Assembly: GCA_963575745.1 (NCBI GenBank)
Contig: CAUYUJ010003447.1
Span: forward strand, 405,728 to 469,727
Origin: Prorocentrum cordatum
Taxonomy: Eukaryota; Sar; Dinophyceae; Prorocentrales; Prorocentraceae
Direction: 5' to 3'
DNA length: 64,000 nt
A program made the translations under genes and the position numbers. The notes under the pieces were generated by a model. That model searched no databases and had not been told where the DNA came from. It saw only the letters and a program-made list of their open reading frames with translations. This document shows, piece after piece, positions 41,801-53,384 of the stretch. Within the stretch, counting starts at the first letter, position 1, and each line of letters begins with the position of its first letter.

Positions 41801-44442
41801 CTCTAAGTTAGACATCCGCATTGTCGTTTCATGTTCACAGTGCGGCTTCATCGGAACAGTTACGTGGCGCCGTGCACAAAATGCGGCGCACATGTACTTG
41901 AATTGAGAGGATGGAGAAGTTGTTGCAAGACGCTCTGAGATGGCAGGCTCTTACAGCAGTCTGCACGGCTTGAGTTAGCGAGGGCGTTGTCAGTAGTTGC
42001 CTGGCGGGCGACGTAGGAGAGGAGTTGTTGACGTGTTGGACTGAAGTGATACACGTTGTCCACAGCCGAGTCCTCCTCTTCTTGCCTCATCGCTCCTGCT
42101 CCCCCTCCTGGTCCTCCTTTTCCTTTCCTTCCTTTCCTCCTCCATGTGGAAGGCGTTCTGGGGACTTCTTGCATGGTGGTCCAGGGCGTCGAGGAGGCAT
42201 TTCGGGTGTGTTATGGGTTCTTTTTGGCGGCCTTTTGGGGACTCTCTGGGTGCGGGTATCTTGAGGGCCTCCGGCGGCATCTTGGTTTTTGTTTGGCGTG
42301 TTGGGGGCTTGGGGGCCCTCTTACACGGGAAAGGTTTCAATGCAGGCTTGAGTTCACCATTTGGGGCCCCTGTTGGACCGTTTTGCAGGCCTTTTGGGCC
42401 GTGTCGGAGCCTTTTGGGGTCATCTTGGGGCCCTGTTGGTGGCTTCGTTGGGTCGACATGGGGTGGTTTTTGGGGCCTCTGTGGCCTCGCGAGCGTCTGC
42501 TCGGGGCCTGTCTTTTGTGGGCCGTTCGGGCCATCAGGAGGCCATGCTGGGCCGTTTGGGTGCCGTCACATTCGGGCCGACACACGGGCCGTTGTTGGTC
42601 ATGTGGAAGGCAGTGAAAGAGCCAGTCATACTTCCAATGATCCCCCAGGACCCCAAACCAAATGAAACTCGTGGGGGTTGTCGGTGGCAGCGCAGGGCGA
42701 GGCTTGGAAACGTCAGTGGCGCAGCAGCTTCGGAAATGCAGTTTGGAAGGTGAATTCAGTGGTGATCGTGAAAAAAAGACGAAAGACACTAATACGAACC
42801 AGATGACAAAATGTACAAACAAATGTACAGAGCGACGAAAATGAACATTACCATCCAGGAGTGACTCCGCCCGAACACGCGCCCATCTCCCGGACGCGTC
42901 TTGGAGTCCAGACGTGGCTGTGGAAGCGGTTGCACCTGCTGCCGCCTGCCCCCCAAGGCTGAGCCATCTTGTGGCTCTACTGGAAGCGCGCTGGGGTCAT
43001 CCTGTAGTTTCTGTTGGGCGGCATCTCGAGGCCTCCTCGGGCCACGAGCAGGCCAGACTGGGAATTTGTGACAGTATCATGATGCTCCCGTGGTCCACCC
43101 AGAGGGCTTGGGGCCATCCTCGGGGACTCGCTGGCCCAACGGAGGCGATTTGTCCGGGGCTCCGTGGGGCCACATCGTGGCCGTCATGGCTTGGGCATCT
43201 GGGGGGTGCTGGGGGTGCGTTCTTGCGGTCTCTTCGTGTCCTCGTGGGCCACTTGGACCTTTTTTGGCCGCGCGATGGCGCCCCTCGGGAAATCAGGGTA
43301 ACTTATAGCGGTCGCGAAGTTAAAGGCCCTCCGGGCAACCCCCACGACGCGTGTTTTCGTCTACGCCGCGAGTCCGTTTGAAAGACATCTGAAAAGGGGA
43401 CAGGCGTGGAGAAACAAACATCCACGTACGATCCGGATGAAGCCAGACAGCAGCCGAGATGCAACCTTCACAGCCTGGCGCCCCCGAAGGGGGCCAGCGG
43501 ATGTTCGGCGGTTGGTGGCGCAATTATTGGCGCAACTCGCAAAATCTAGTTTCGTTTTGCAGCCGGGGCGAGACCTATGTGGCAACCTGTGGCGCATGGG
43601 TTGCGTAACCAATGGAAGGCGCAACTCTTGGGAAAGCGTATTCTATGGCGCAACCCATGGCCGGACGCGACGTGGAGGGTCGCGGACACAGTCAGATGGG
43701 CGGAGAAGATAGAGGGAACGGCGGCGGACAGATGCCAGCCGGGGGATCTGATGGCAGCGCGAATTTCAATGAGGGAGATGGGGTCGGGGAGTAAGGATGG
43801 CGGGGGCGAGGTGATGCGAGATGGACGACGTAAGAGACGAATAGAGTGAGAGAGAGAGAGATAGGGGAAAAAGAAAGCAAAGAAACGTGAGTCACTACAA
43901 GGGGGTGAGCTGGAGAACGACGAGGATGAGGACGAGGACAAGGACGAGGACGACGACACTGACCCCGACGACGAGGCCGATGCCGACGAGACCTGGCCGA
44001 CAGGACCCACAGTGGTCTCAGGATGGAAGGGACCACGCTCGACTTATGCTCGCCGTTTGGGCTGCCCGTGGGACCCAATCGGCGAGCTGTCTTGTGATAG
44101 GGCTCCTGCAAGAAGACGTCCTGCAGGATTCTCGTCGAGTTCCACAGGTTTCGTGGGGGTCTTCTGCTCCAGTGCGTTGCGTGGCGGAGTGGTGGGGGTC
44201 ACGTGGCGCCAGGACGGGTGTTCATACGTCTAGACAAAAATTGGTCTGGGACCCCGTGGTACTGGAACTCTACGTGGCCCCAGACATTGTTCGTTCTGGT
44301 AGTTGCAGTTGCAGAAGCAGCTGCAATTGTGCTCAGGTTTGTTCCGCCACGATCGCAGCTTCAGCGGGTTCGTCGGGAATGGCAGTAGATGCAGTTTTGC
44401 GCTTGTGGTCGCAGCGTCTCTGCTGGTAGTTGGGCGGATGCA

Positions 44443-44475
<33 letters not shown>

Positions 44476-45244
44476 GTTGCAGACCCCGACACCCGACGAT
44501 GGTTTTCAATCCGCGGCCCAACAGGTCCCGACCGCTTCTCCGGGGATAGCTTTCCGCTTCGGATCCGTTTTTCATGGCCCCGGGGCTCCGAACACGCGGC
44601 ACAAGGGCAGAACTCAACGGAAAAGCCACCGGGATTCACCAAATCGCATCGTCGGAGATGTGGATCCTGAAATCTAAACAGAACGAACGCCAAGAGTTCC
44701 CGGGGTCAGTACACGCGCCCCGAGGGCAGAATTCCAGGGCAAACCCGCCGGTGATGAAATACAATACCCCAAATCAGATCGGTGTTATTTCACTTCTGCC
44801 GGTGCTTTTTCACTTCTGCCCATGGCCGAGGTTCTAAGCAGCGGATGCTCGGGTCAGCCTTTTTGACAGCCACGCGGCCCACTCTCCCTCCTCGTCCTCG
44901 TCCTTCTCCCCCATCCTCCCTGAATGTGGTGACGCTCACCCGGCCGGCCAATTTACAGCCCTGCCGCGAGCGAGTCCTATGTTGGTGCGGTTATAGCCCC
45001 CTTGAGGGGAAGCGGATTTGACGCTCAATCGAATCTATATATACATCTATATATATACATACATATACATATACACCCCAAATCAGATCGTCTGAGATCT
45101 GGGGAGAGGTGGCAGCACTTGCCGCCTGCCGCGGCAGATGCCTCGGGGTTCGCGGCGTCCGCCGCGCGCTGGGCCCCCCACCGACGACGGCCCCCGCCAG
45201 CGCGCTTGCGCGCCGGGCCGCGCGTCTCCGCCGCGCCGCGCCAG

Positions 45245-45314
45245 CCCGACAGCGAGCGCCTGCAGACCTTCGACTGGATAGTGGTGCTGGACAAGGGCCG
45301 CGTGGCCGTGCAAG
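45245..45314 (+). CDS. ABCC-type ABC transporter, end of NBD1 (exon e)
   Basis: Encodes PDSERLQTFDWIVVLDKGRV, then AVQ plus one base. This matches the end of an ABC NBD (L...D.I.VLD.GRV...G). The AG acceptor at 45243-45244 gives phase 0, joining exon d as ..ISFQ-PDSERLQ... A second AG at 45251-45252 is possible but breaks the phase. The donor is GC (CAAG/GCGCGC), phase 1, as needed by exon f. Confidence 0.88.
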
Positions 45315-45739
45315 GCGCGCGCGCGGCGTCCCCGCTCCGTGTGGGCCTTTGGCATCTTCGCGCCCGCCGTGGCCAGACATCGCGACGGGAGGTGTTTGGC
45401 CCCTCGTGGCCTCTGGGGGGGCCCTTGCCAGGCCCTGGGGCCGACGAGAAACGACTCGGGATGGAGAGCCGTTCCCTGGGCGGGGGGGCAGACATCCGTG
45501 GAGCCGCGTTGTGGAGAAAACGCGACGTCGGATGGCGGGATCACCCCTTCTGCGGGCATGGTGTCCGTTTGACCCCCTGGTCGTTCGTGGAACGACGTTT
45601 CCTGAAGTCGCCGTTCTCCCCCCGTCTCCCCTCCTCTTCGGCCCAGTAGTTGGCCGAGGAATCTTGTCTGGTCACTCGGGCATTCCATTGCAATTTCAAG
45701 CGCAAAGTTGGAGATCGCAGAGACTCTCGAGGAGTATTG

Positions 45740-47480
45740 ATGCAGTATAGAGTCGCCGTTTCGGCATAAGGAAACAGCATCGAACTACGACTCATTAAGA
45801 AAGACGCAGTATAGAACCGCGACTTTGGTAGGAACCGGGCAACGACATAGAACTGGGAGGGGAACAAGGATCGCACTTTTTGACAAGTGGACGCAACATA
45901 CCATCGCAACCTACCATGAAGGAATCAGTACAGAACCGCGACTTGGGTAGGAATCGAATCAGGGTCACTTAGCTGGAATGAGGAAGCATGATACATCTGC
46001 GAATTAGGAAAAGTGAAGCAGCATTGAACCGCGACTTGGTCATACATTGAGAACCGACTCAAAATTGTGGGGTCGTGGGGGGGGGTGAGGGTGGCGATTC
46101 AGGATTAAAGACAACATGGAACTGCGGCTTAGGAATTGGGCAACAGGAAAGAAACGTGACTCTGGTTTGGGCCGGGAAGCGCGCATGATCGTGGCGAGGT
46201 TGGGCCGCGATTTGTGAGGGAGGAGGCAGCAAACAAACATTATTTAGGAACAAGAAAGCAGTATACAGCCAGGTTAGCATTGCTGAATCGCGATTCAAAA
46301 TAAGCAAGCAGTGCGGAACCACGACTTGGGGAGAAATCGAGAAACGACACAGTTGTTGGGGGAGAGGGGGGCAGGGTCGCGACTTGGTAATACAGAAACT
46401 TCATGGAACGTGCGACTCAAGATGTTCCCTGATTCATAACAAAACCGAGGCTTGCAGTGTTATTAGTTTTACGTTGCGGTTCTGTGCTGTTTCTGTTTGC
46501 CTCAGTCGCGACCCGACCCCCCCCTTCTGTTGTGCATCGTTTCTCGATTCCCCGAAGTCGCGGTTCTGGATTGCTTCTGTATGCTTGAGCCGCGATTTTT
46601 TTCTGGTGTTTTATTCCTAAGTCGCGACTAGGACACCCCTCCCCAACAGTTGTGTGTCCTTTCCCGATGTCTACCCACGTCGCGGTTTTATGTTGTTTCC
46701 GTTTTTCAAGTTGCGATTGTTTCGTGTTTTTTGTGTTTCTAAGTCGCGACATTGTTCCCCCACCCCCCACCCTTCCCCCCAGTTCCGCAACGGTTCCCGA
46801 ATCTTGAGCATTTCGAGTTGTTTCAAAGTTAATCTTTCTTCGTTCCTCAAACGCGACCTTAACATCCCCCCTCAAGTGTTGTGTCGTTTCTCGGATCTTA
46901 CCAAGTTGCGGCTGTATATCGTTTTTGGGGGTATTCCTAAGTCGCGGCTTTGTTTCCCCCAAGTTCTGTGCTTGTTCACTAATTCTACCACATTCGCAGT
47001 TCCATGTGTTGTTTCTTCATTCGCCAGTGTCGGCTGTAATCCTAAGTCGCGACGCTACCCCCCCGTCAGTATTGTGTCGCTTCGCGGGTGCTGCTTGAGC
47101 CGCGATTGTATACGGCTTTGTTTTGTTGAAACAGGATTATGTGTGGTTTCCTTATGATTTGGTCCTAAGGCGAGACTCTCCATATACTGTTTCCCTATGC
47201 CCAATTCGCGATCCTACATAGTTTCCTTTCTCTGAAGTAGCTCTTCTGTGCTGCTGTCCCAACCCTAGGTCTGAGTTAATGCTCCCTTAATATTTAAGCA
47301 GAGACTATATCCGTATGTGAAGATCCTTGTTCGCAAACCGCTTTTATGTCATGTTTCCTTGTGCCTAGCGTTCAATCGCAGTTGTGCGCTGGCTCCTGAT
47401 CCCTAAGCCCTGTATTTGCCGCGTCCTTATGTTTAAGTTGCGATTCTTCCTTGTTTTCTTACTCCTAAATCGCGCTGCAC
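45740..47480. repeat. Large degenerate palindrome built of GAACCGCGACTTGG units
   Basis: The left half to about 46435 carries CGCGACTT at 45819, 45937, 46030 and 46378. The right half from about 46470 carries the reverse complement AAGTCGCG at 46555, 46619, 46741, 46939 and 47044. Longer pieces also pair: ATCGAGAAACGACACAGTTG (46337 on) with CAACAGTTGTGTGTCC and TTTCCCGAT (46643 on). The centre is near 46440-46465. Confidence 0.8.
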
Positions 47481-48180
47481 CAAAAGGCGCGGGATCGCTT
47501 AAGCCCGCCCAGCGCCGTCCCGCTTCGTCTTTCGCAGCTTGCGCGGACGGGCGCGCGCGTTCGGTTGTTCATTTAGCGGGTACTGAAGTCCACTGCTACC
47601 TACCACCTACCCCTTGCCCCTTGGGGAATTGCGCCGCGCGTTCATTGGCCCCGACTGCCTAAGGCAAGCCGGCCGCCCCTTCTCCCCAACCCATCCTGTG
47701 ATTTCCCGCAATCAGGATCAAAAATTGCTCACTATGGCTCCCACCTTTCCCCCCATACGTGGCCACTCAATCACTTGCATGTGCGTCGCTTTTCAAGGTG
47801 CGCGCGTTGCTCATCCGCTTGTTTATGCAAGATGATTGTATTTGCTCGGCAGCAGCACGTTGATGGGGACGCCCTACCCGCATGACACGGATGCTGTTAT
47901 TTCTTTCTCATTTTTTGCCGTCAAATCACCCGAATAGCGGTGTTTGTCTTCGGAGAGTGGCTCAGGATGCGTCGGATCTTTCCGCAGATTTGTCTTCAGC
48001 TCCCTTCGTGAGCGTAGGCGCAGTCGGAGCCAGAAGTGGCCTCGTCTCATAATCCAGGATCCTCGTACTAGGCTGCTTGGACGTTGGCTGCACCGTGCAT
48101 CCTGGATCTTTTGCGTTCGACAGGAACGACAGGCGATCGAGCGGGGCTGGGACAGAGACTCGGTCCCAGAGCGTTCCGGA

Positions 48181-48381
48181 GCTCGGGTCGGGCGAAAGTG
48201 GGGGATTGGGAAAGGGGGGGTTACGAAATTTGCTGCATGCAGCTGGTTTCGGCCTCACCGAGGAGCCCATTCCTCGATACATTGCCGCCTCCGGCGCCGG
48301 GAGGCGCCGGGAAAATCAGTCACGTGAGCTGATTCTCAAACCCCCCCTTTGCTATCCCCCCCTTTCGCCCGACCCGAGGAG
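48181..48381. repeat. Inverted repeat, 43-bp arms
   Basis: GCTCGGGTCGGGCGAAAG plus GGGGGATTGGGAAAGGGGGG (48181-48223) pairs with CCCCCCCTTTGCTATCCCCC plus CTTTCGCCCGACCCGAG (48340-48381). Matches to GAGCGTTC extend outward. Confidence 0.8.
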
Positions 48382-48517
48382 CGCTCTCAGAGCGTCCCCG
48401 AACGCTCTGAGGAAGACTGCGGCGCTCGACACGCCGTCCAGGTCGGGCGGGGCCAGGGCGAGGATCAATCCGCTCCAGGGCGTTCCGGAACGCTCTCGGA
48501 GCGAACCCGAAGTCTTT

Positions 48518-48676
48518 CAGGAAGGGAAAAAACACACAGACACAATTATTCGTCGACTCCCAGAGAAAGATAGGAGAATATGGGAATTGGGTGGGAAGAC
48601 AAGAACCCAGAAGATATGGGAAAATACGGGGAATCGTTTTATTTGTGTGTCTTTAGTTGTGTGTCCTTGGGCCCCG
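48518..48676. repeat. Family-H copy 4
   Basis: CAGGAAGGGAAAAAACACAC, GACACAATTATTCGTCGACT, AAGACAAGAACCCAGAAG and TTATTTGTGTGTC to CCTTGGGCCCC. Confidence 0.8.
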
Positions 48677-48779
48677 TGAGTCTCTGAGAAGACTGCGGCG
48701 CTCGACGCGTATCCCAGAGCCGCCTGATCTCTCAGAGACGCTCCGTTCGTCCTCCGAGGTTGTCTTCGTCTTGGCTTCG

Positions 48780-48955
48780 TCTTTGCAGAGGGAGGAGCGG
48801 GGAGGCGGAGGGCGGGGGGGGGAGAAGGGAGGAAACAAGGAAGAGCGGGTCGGAGGGAAAGAGAAGGGACAGGGAGCACGGAGGAGAGGGAGGAGGAGAG
48901 AAGGAGGAAGAGGAGGAGGAGGAGGAGAAGGAGGAGGAGGAGGAGGGCATTGCTC
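48780..48955. repeat. GGA/GAG-rich tract
   Basis: Purine-rich on the + strand, most regular at 48900-48955. Confidence 0.85.
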
Positions 48956-49013
48956 CCGTGGACGACTGCGATGCCCAGGCATCGAGCGCCGCCCGAGTCT
49001 GTTCGAGACGTGC

Positions 49014-49180
49014 CAGGAGGGAAACATAGGCACACAGCCACAAATGATCGCCCATTCCTTACAAAATACGGGAGCATGCGGGAAGTGGAGGGAAGACGAA
49101 ATTACAGACAGTACCATGTAAAGATATCGGGGGGGGGGTCGAGTACGTGTCTCTTTGCTTTGTGTCTCCCTGGGCCCTTT
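49014..49180. repeat. Family-H copy 5
   Basis: CAGGAGGGAAACATAGGCAC, GAAGTGGAGGGAAGACGAAA and TTTGTGTCTCCCTGGGCCC. More diverged. Confidence 0.7.
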
Positions 49181-49405
49181 GAGGTGCGTCCCCGAATCTC
49201 TCGACGCCTTCACCGGGGCCGCGTTGCATCCCCGCTGGGACTCCGGACGGCCCCGGAGGCCGAAGGAGCGCCTGCCTGCCGAGGCCCCACGAGAATGCCT
49301 TCGGAGACCTGGGCGCCTCGGTCGCACCGTCGAGCCGCCGGGCGTCCGGGCCCAGGAGGCGGCGGAGAGTGCACGGGGAGAGCCGCACCTGGGCCTCCCA
49401 GATCT

Positions 49406-49534
49406 TGGCGTCGCTCGGACGTGTGCATTTTTCCTTCGGCGAGGGCCATCGAGGAGCATCCTCGATCATTTGGCGCAGAAGACCACGCACGAAACCGAAA
49501 AAAGCACAGGGAATGGACGTCCGAGCGATGGCCA
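49406..49534. mobile_element. Family-B inverted-repeat element, copy 2
   Basis: 129 bp; ends TGGCGTCGCTCGGACGTGTG and ACGTCCGAGCGATGGCCA. Confidence 0.85.
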
Positions 49535-49635
49535 GAGATGCGGTCCGAGTAGAAGGATGGGGTCCTGGGCCTCCCAGATGGGGTCCTGGGCCCCCAGATG
49601 GGGTCCGAGCAGATGGGGAGAACCGTACCTGGGCC

Positions 49636-49797
49636 TAAGTCGGGCCTGTCCCTCTACAGGGGGGGAGTACTCAGAAATAGTCGAAAAATGCTCTGGGGGC
49701 AATTTTTCCAGCATGTGTTTGTATTTGTTTGAGCATTTTATGAGTATGTTTTATGTTTCGTCGAGAATCCCCCTGTTGGGGGACACGCCCGACTTAA
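49636..49797. mobile_element. Family-F inverted-repeat element, copy 1
   Basis: Ends TAAGTCGGGCCTGTCCC, CTACAGGGGG and CCCCCTGTTGGGGGACACG, CCCGACTTA are inverted matches over about 28 bp. The AT-richer interior has ATAGTCGAAAAATGCTC and GCATGTGTTTGTATTTG. ACCTGGGCC (49627-49635) and ACCTAGGCC (49798-49806) may be a 9-bp target duplication. Confidence 0.85.
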
Positions 49798-49804
49798 ACC
49801 TAGG

Positions 49805-49958
49805 CCTTCCAGCTGGGGTCCGAGTAGGTGGGGTCGAATGATCGCGCCGCATCGCCGTGGCCTCGGCGATGCGGTCCGATGTGGAGCCCGATTTTCTCCG
49901 CGGCGACGTCGCCGATGCATCGCCGATGCATCGCCGATGCATCGGCGATGCATCGGCG
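49805..49958. mobile_element. Family-I element, copy 4, with GATGCATCGCC tandem
   Basis: AGGTGGGGTCGAATGATCGC, GCCGCATCGCCG, CGGCGATGCGG, then four tandem CCGATGCATCG units. Confidence 0.7.
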
Positions 49959-49959
49959 G

Positions 49960-50007
49960 CGGAGGAGGAGGAGGAGGAGGAGGAGGAGGAGGAGGAGGAG
50001 GAGGAGG
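49960..50007. repeat. (GAG)n microsatellite
   Basis: About 15 units. Confidence 0.95.
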
Positions 50008-50623
50008 GCAGGCAGAAGGATGAGGAGCCCGACAGGCACGTCCCCATTCGGCTTCAGGTGAACCCGTGGGTTACTGAAAGCTGGAATCTAGCTTGGTCGC
50101 AAGACCCTCGCCTCCCGGCGCCATTAGCCATTGCTCAGGTGCCCAGACACCGCGGATCGCTCCGAGGGGAACAATTTCCGCTCAGTCGTCCCCCGACTGG
50201 CCGACCATGATCGGATACCGCAGCCGAGGGAACCCGTAGGTGGAGTTGGGAGAGGAGGATCGATGAGGAAGAGGACGAGAACGAGGGCGAGGATACAGCG
50301 GAGGAGAAGCAAGGATGACCGAGGAGGAGACCGAACGGCGATGCCCAGGCCCAGCCAAGGAGGTGCTCAAGACCGAGGCTCGCTACCACGCCGTCGGTCC
50401 GTCGTCCGCCGCTGCTCCTTCCGAGTGTGGTCCGCCAGCGCGGCGTCCGCCCGCTGGATATGACGTTTTCGAGCCCAGCGTTTTGTCTTGATTCCGATGT
50501 CTGCGGCCCAGTATCGGAGCATCGGGCCTCAAGGCCGTCGAGCACGGATCAGGGACGAAACGCTACCCCTGGGAAAGGGGTCGGCAAATTGAAACAACAA
50601 ATCTTGTCCGGGGTCGTCGACGT

Positions 50624-50631
50624 TTGTCGGG

Positions 50632-50672
<41 letters not shown>

Positions 50673-50715
50673 GGTGGTCGTGGTGGTCTTGGTCGCAGTC
50701 GCGGCCACGGTCGCG

Positions 50716-50776
<61 letters not shown>

Positions 50777-50862
50777 TCGTGTCGTCGTCTTCCCCTCGTC
50801 GTCGTCGTCGTCGCCGCCGTCCTGGCCCTGGTCGTGGTCGTCGTCGTCGTCGTCGCCTCCTC
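50624..50862. repeat. (GTC)n microsatellite with variants
   Basis: GTC units with GGTC and CGTC variants over about 240 bp. The poly-Asp, poly-Arg, poly-Ser and poly-Val frames are artefacts. Confidence 0.95.
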
Positions 50863-51225
50863 TGGGCCGGGGGGCCCCCCGCGCGGCCGGGGGGCCCCCT
50901 TCGGCGCGGCCCGAGGAGTTGGTCTGGGGCGGCGGCTGGGAGGCATCGCCTCGCGGGGCGGGCGCCTCTGGGCGCCTCGGGTCAGGAGCGAAACAAGGAC
51001 GTACATGTACATGAATCCACGCTGGTTTCGAGAGCACGCATTGCACAAATGTTCGTATAACGCGGCGGGTCTCGCGAATCGAGGGGCCGTGTTCATGTAC
51101 ATAGCTGGGCGCGTACGTCCTTTGTGGGCTCCCTATCGGGAGGCTCCTCGCTGCAACGGATGAGCGCAGCTCGAAAAGCTGGCCAGGAGGGATTCCCCAG
51201 CGCGAAAGCCGAACCCTACCCTCGT

Positions 51226-51418
51226 CGGGGGCGGAAAAGAGGGGGGTGATGACTAAGGGGGGGGTGGATATCATGGCGGGGGCCATGATATCTCCCCGGA
51301 TTTCGTGGCGCCTCTTCTTGTTTCATTACGTCCCTGGCCCCCCCGCTGGGCCGCGCACATTCCGCCGGTCATGATTTGCACTCCCCCCTCTTGGACACCC
51401 CCCTCTTGGCCGCTCCCG
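51226..51418. mobile_element. Family-D element, uninterrupted copy
   Basis: CGGGGGCGGAAAAGAGGGGG to CCCTCTTGGCCGCTCCCG, with TTCATTACGTCCCTGGCCCC and CGCCGGTCATGATTTGC inside. It is the empty-site counterpart of 9353-9733; the junction is at about 51265-51267. Confidence 0.85.
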
Positions 51419-51632
51419 ACCTCGCCAATCAGCGATTGAGGCAATTCGATGGGCGGCGGGGCTAGGGTTTGGAATTCGTCGAGCACGTGGCGAAGTCCGA
51501 GCCCTGCCCCCGCCTCCCATCGATTCGGGAGAATCGATGGTCGGTGGGGGCAGGGTTCGAAGGCCGCCACCCAACTCTGGGAGGGGAGCCCGGGGACCCA
51601 TGCCGAACATCTGGCCAGGGTGCAGGGTCCCT

Positions 51633-51760
51633 TGGCATCGCTCGGACGTGTGCATTTTTCCTTCGGCGAGGACCATCGAGGAGCATCCTTGATCACTTGG
51701 CGGAAAAAACCACGCACGAAACCGAAAAAACACAGGGAATGGACGTCCTAGCGATGGCCA
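51633..51760. mobile_element. Family-B inverted-repeat element, copy 3
   Basis: 128 bp; ends TGGCATCGCTCGGACGTGTG and ACGTCCTAGCGATGGCCA, nearly identical inside to 10874-11001. Confidence 0.88.
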
Positions 51761-52497
51761 GGTCCATGCTGATCCGATCGATCCAGTCCCATGTCGATTC
51801 CGGCAGGAGGCCCGATCCGATTCGATCCTGACGTTCCGACGATCCGATGCGCCCTGATGTTTGCATGACGTTTCTGTGCCTCTTGGTGCAGTCGATCCGA
51901 TTCGAGTTCGGATATGTGCCGGTGCAGCCCGAGCCGATGCACATATTCCGATGCGATTCGATTGACCGATCCCATGCGGATTGATCCTGGGGTGGGCTCC
52001 CGGAGGGGCCGGGGGGCCCGTGTGAGCGACGGAAGAATGCACTGCGTGCTGCGCTGGCGGAGCGCTAAGCCGCGGCGTCAGGTCGCCATGTCTTGTCGCG
52101 TACGGCCCGCTTCGTTTCGTCGCTCACGTCTGGAGTGGATTCTGCCCAGGCGTCCGGCGTCGTCGTGATCATCTCCAGGCGGGGAGGCCTTTTCCCCGTC
52201 CTCGTCATCTTCGGGGGCTCCGTGGGGGCCGCTCCCAAGTGGCAGTCTGGGGAGGAGGAGGAGCGAGCGATTCCCGGCCTGGCCGCCGCCGCCAGCGACC
52301 TCGTCGCCGTGAACGTCGAGGAGGATCGTGGATCGAGACGCATCCACCCGTGCCAGGGAGGATCGAGGCTCGTTCGCGTTTCCGATCTTTGCTCCGTGCC
52401 TCGGGTTCTCGAGGGCTCCGCGGTGCCCGCGCAGGGAGGAATCTGCACGAAATGGTGTGAGGAGGCCCATCCTCTCTCTCTCTCCCTCCATGCACTT

Positions 52498-52658
52498 CAG
52501 GAGGGGAAGCAACACACAGACACAATTAATCGTCGACCCCCAGGAAACATGGGAAAATGTAGGAAGTGGGGGGGAAGACAAACACCGAGAAAATATAGGA
52601 AATATGGGGAATCCTGTTATTTGTGTGGCTTTTGTTTGTGTGTCCCAGGGCCCCTTCA
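52498..52658. repeat. Family-H copy 6
   Basis: CAGGAGGGGAAGCAACACAC, GACACAATTAATCGTCGACC, GGGGAAGACAAACACCGAG and TTTGTGTGTCCCAGGGCCCC. Confidence 0.8.
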
Positions 52659-52726
52659 GCACTGTCCTCCGTCTCCGTCCCTCCCTTCCTCCTCCCGTCC
52701 CCTCCTCCCCCACCACCCTTGGCCCT

Positions 52727-52838
52727 CCAGGAGGGCTGGAAGGTAGCCCTGCACACCCATAGACCCATCTCGACGGCCTCGAGCCTCGACTGGGATTCGG
52801 ACGTCGGGGTCCTGGTGGTATCTTTCAGCCCCTCCTGG
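52727..52838. mobile_element. Family-G element, copy 2
   Basis: The left end CCAGGAGGGCTGGAAGG and the right end CTTTCAGCCCCTCCTGG are inverted matches. CATAGACCCATCTCGACGG and CTGGGATTCGGACGTCGGGG lie inside. Confidence 0.7.
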
Positions 52839-53209
52839 AAGGTCAGGGCTCCTCTTCCCCCTCCCTCCCCTTCCTGCCTCCTCCCCCCCCCTGGGCGCCC
52901 CGCGGCGCCTGCTTCCAGGAGTACCTGAGCCTCCTGTCGACCAGGGAGGCCCCGAGCGCCTCGCCGGGACCTCGCCGCCGCCGACGCCGCCGCCGCGGCT
53001 CCCGTTGTCTCGGGGCGACTGGCACGCGTGCGGGAGGAATTGGGGACGAAGAAGAGCGAGCAGCCCGAGCAGGTCCAAAGGGGGCGAGGGTGCGGGGGGT
53101 GGCCCGGGCAGCCTGGGAAGAGGGGCGATGGGGCTGGTGCGTTTCGGGGCGATCTACACGGGCACTTTATTAGCGAATGTAATTGGTTTTAGGGTTGTAA
53201 CACATGGTC

Positions 53210-53335
53210 GCAGCCACGCAGAGGGCGCGCGTAGCGACGCCCCAAATGCTCGGTCTCCGGCACTTCTGCGTGCCTGCGGCGCCCCCGCAGGCACGCAGAG
53301 GGCACGCGTGGCGACGGGGGCGTCGCCACGCAGAG
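53210..53335. repeat. GC-rich foldback
   Basis: Perfect 14-bp arms CTGCGTGCCTGCGG (53266-53279) and CCGCAGGCACGCAG (53285-53298), with a second hairpin GTGGCGACG..CGTCGCCAC beside them. Confidence 0.75.
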
Positions 53336-53384
53336 CTTCTAAAGACCAAACATGTTGAAAACATTGTTTTCCACTGCTAAAGTA

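Larger units (their letters stand above)
35866..45244 (+). other. Intron 4 of the ABC transporter (9.4 kb)
   Basis: GA donor, GCCAG acceptor. It holds a family-H copy, a degenerate array 38420-39140, the 2-kb 9-bp array and a family-A piece. Positions 36820-38270 and 42840-45030 show no gene; minor items are GAC-rich sequence near 43915-44000, (CAG)n at 44444-44478 and TA-rich sequence at 45037-45071. Positions 42160-42560 are degenerate CTTGGGG-type. Confidence 0.7.
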
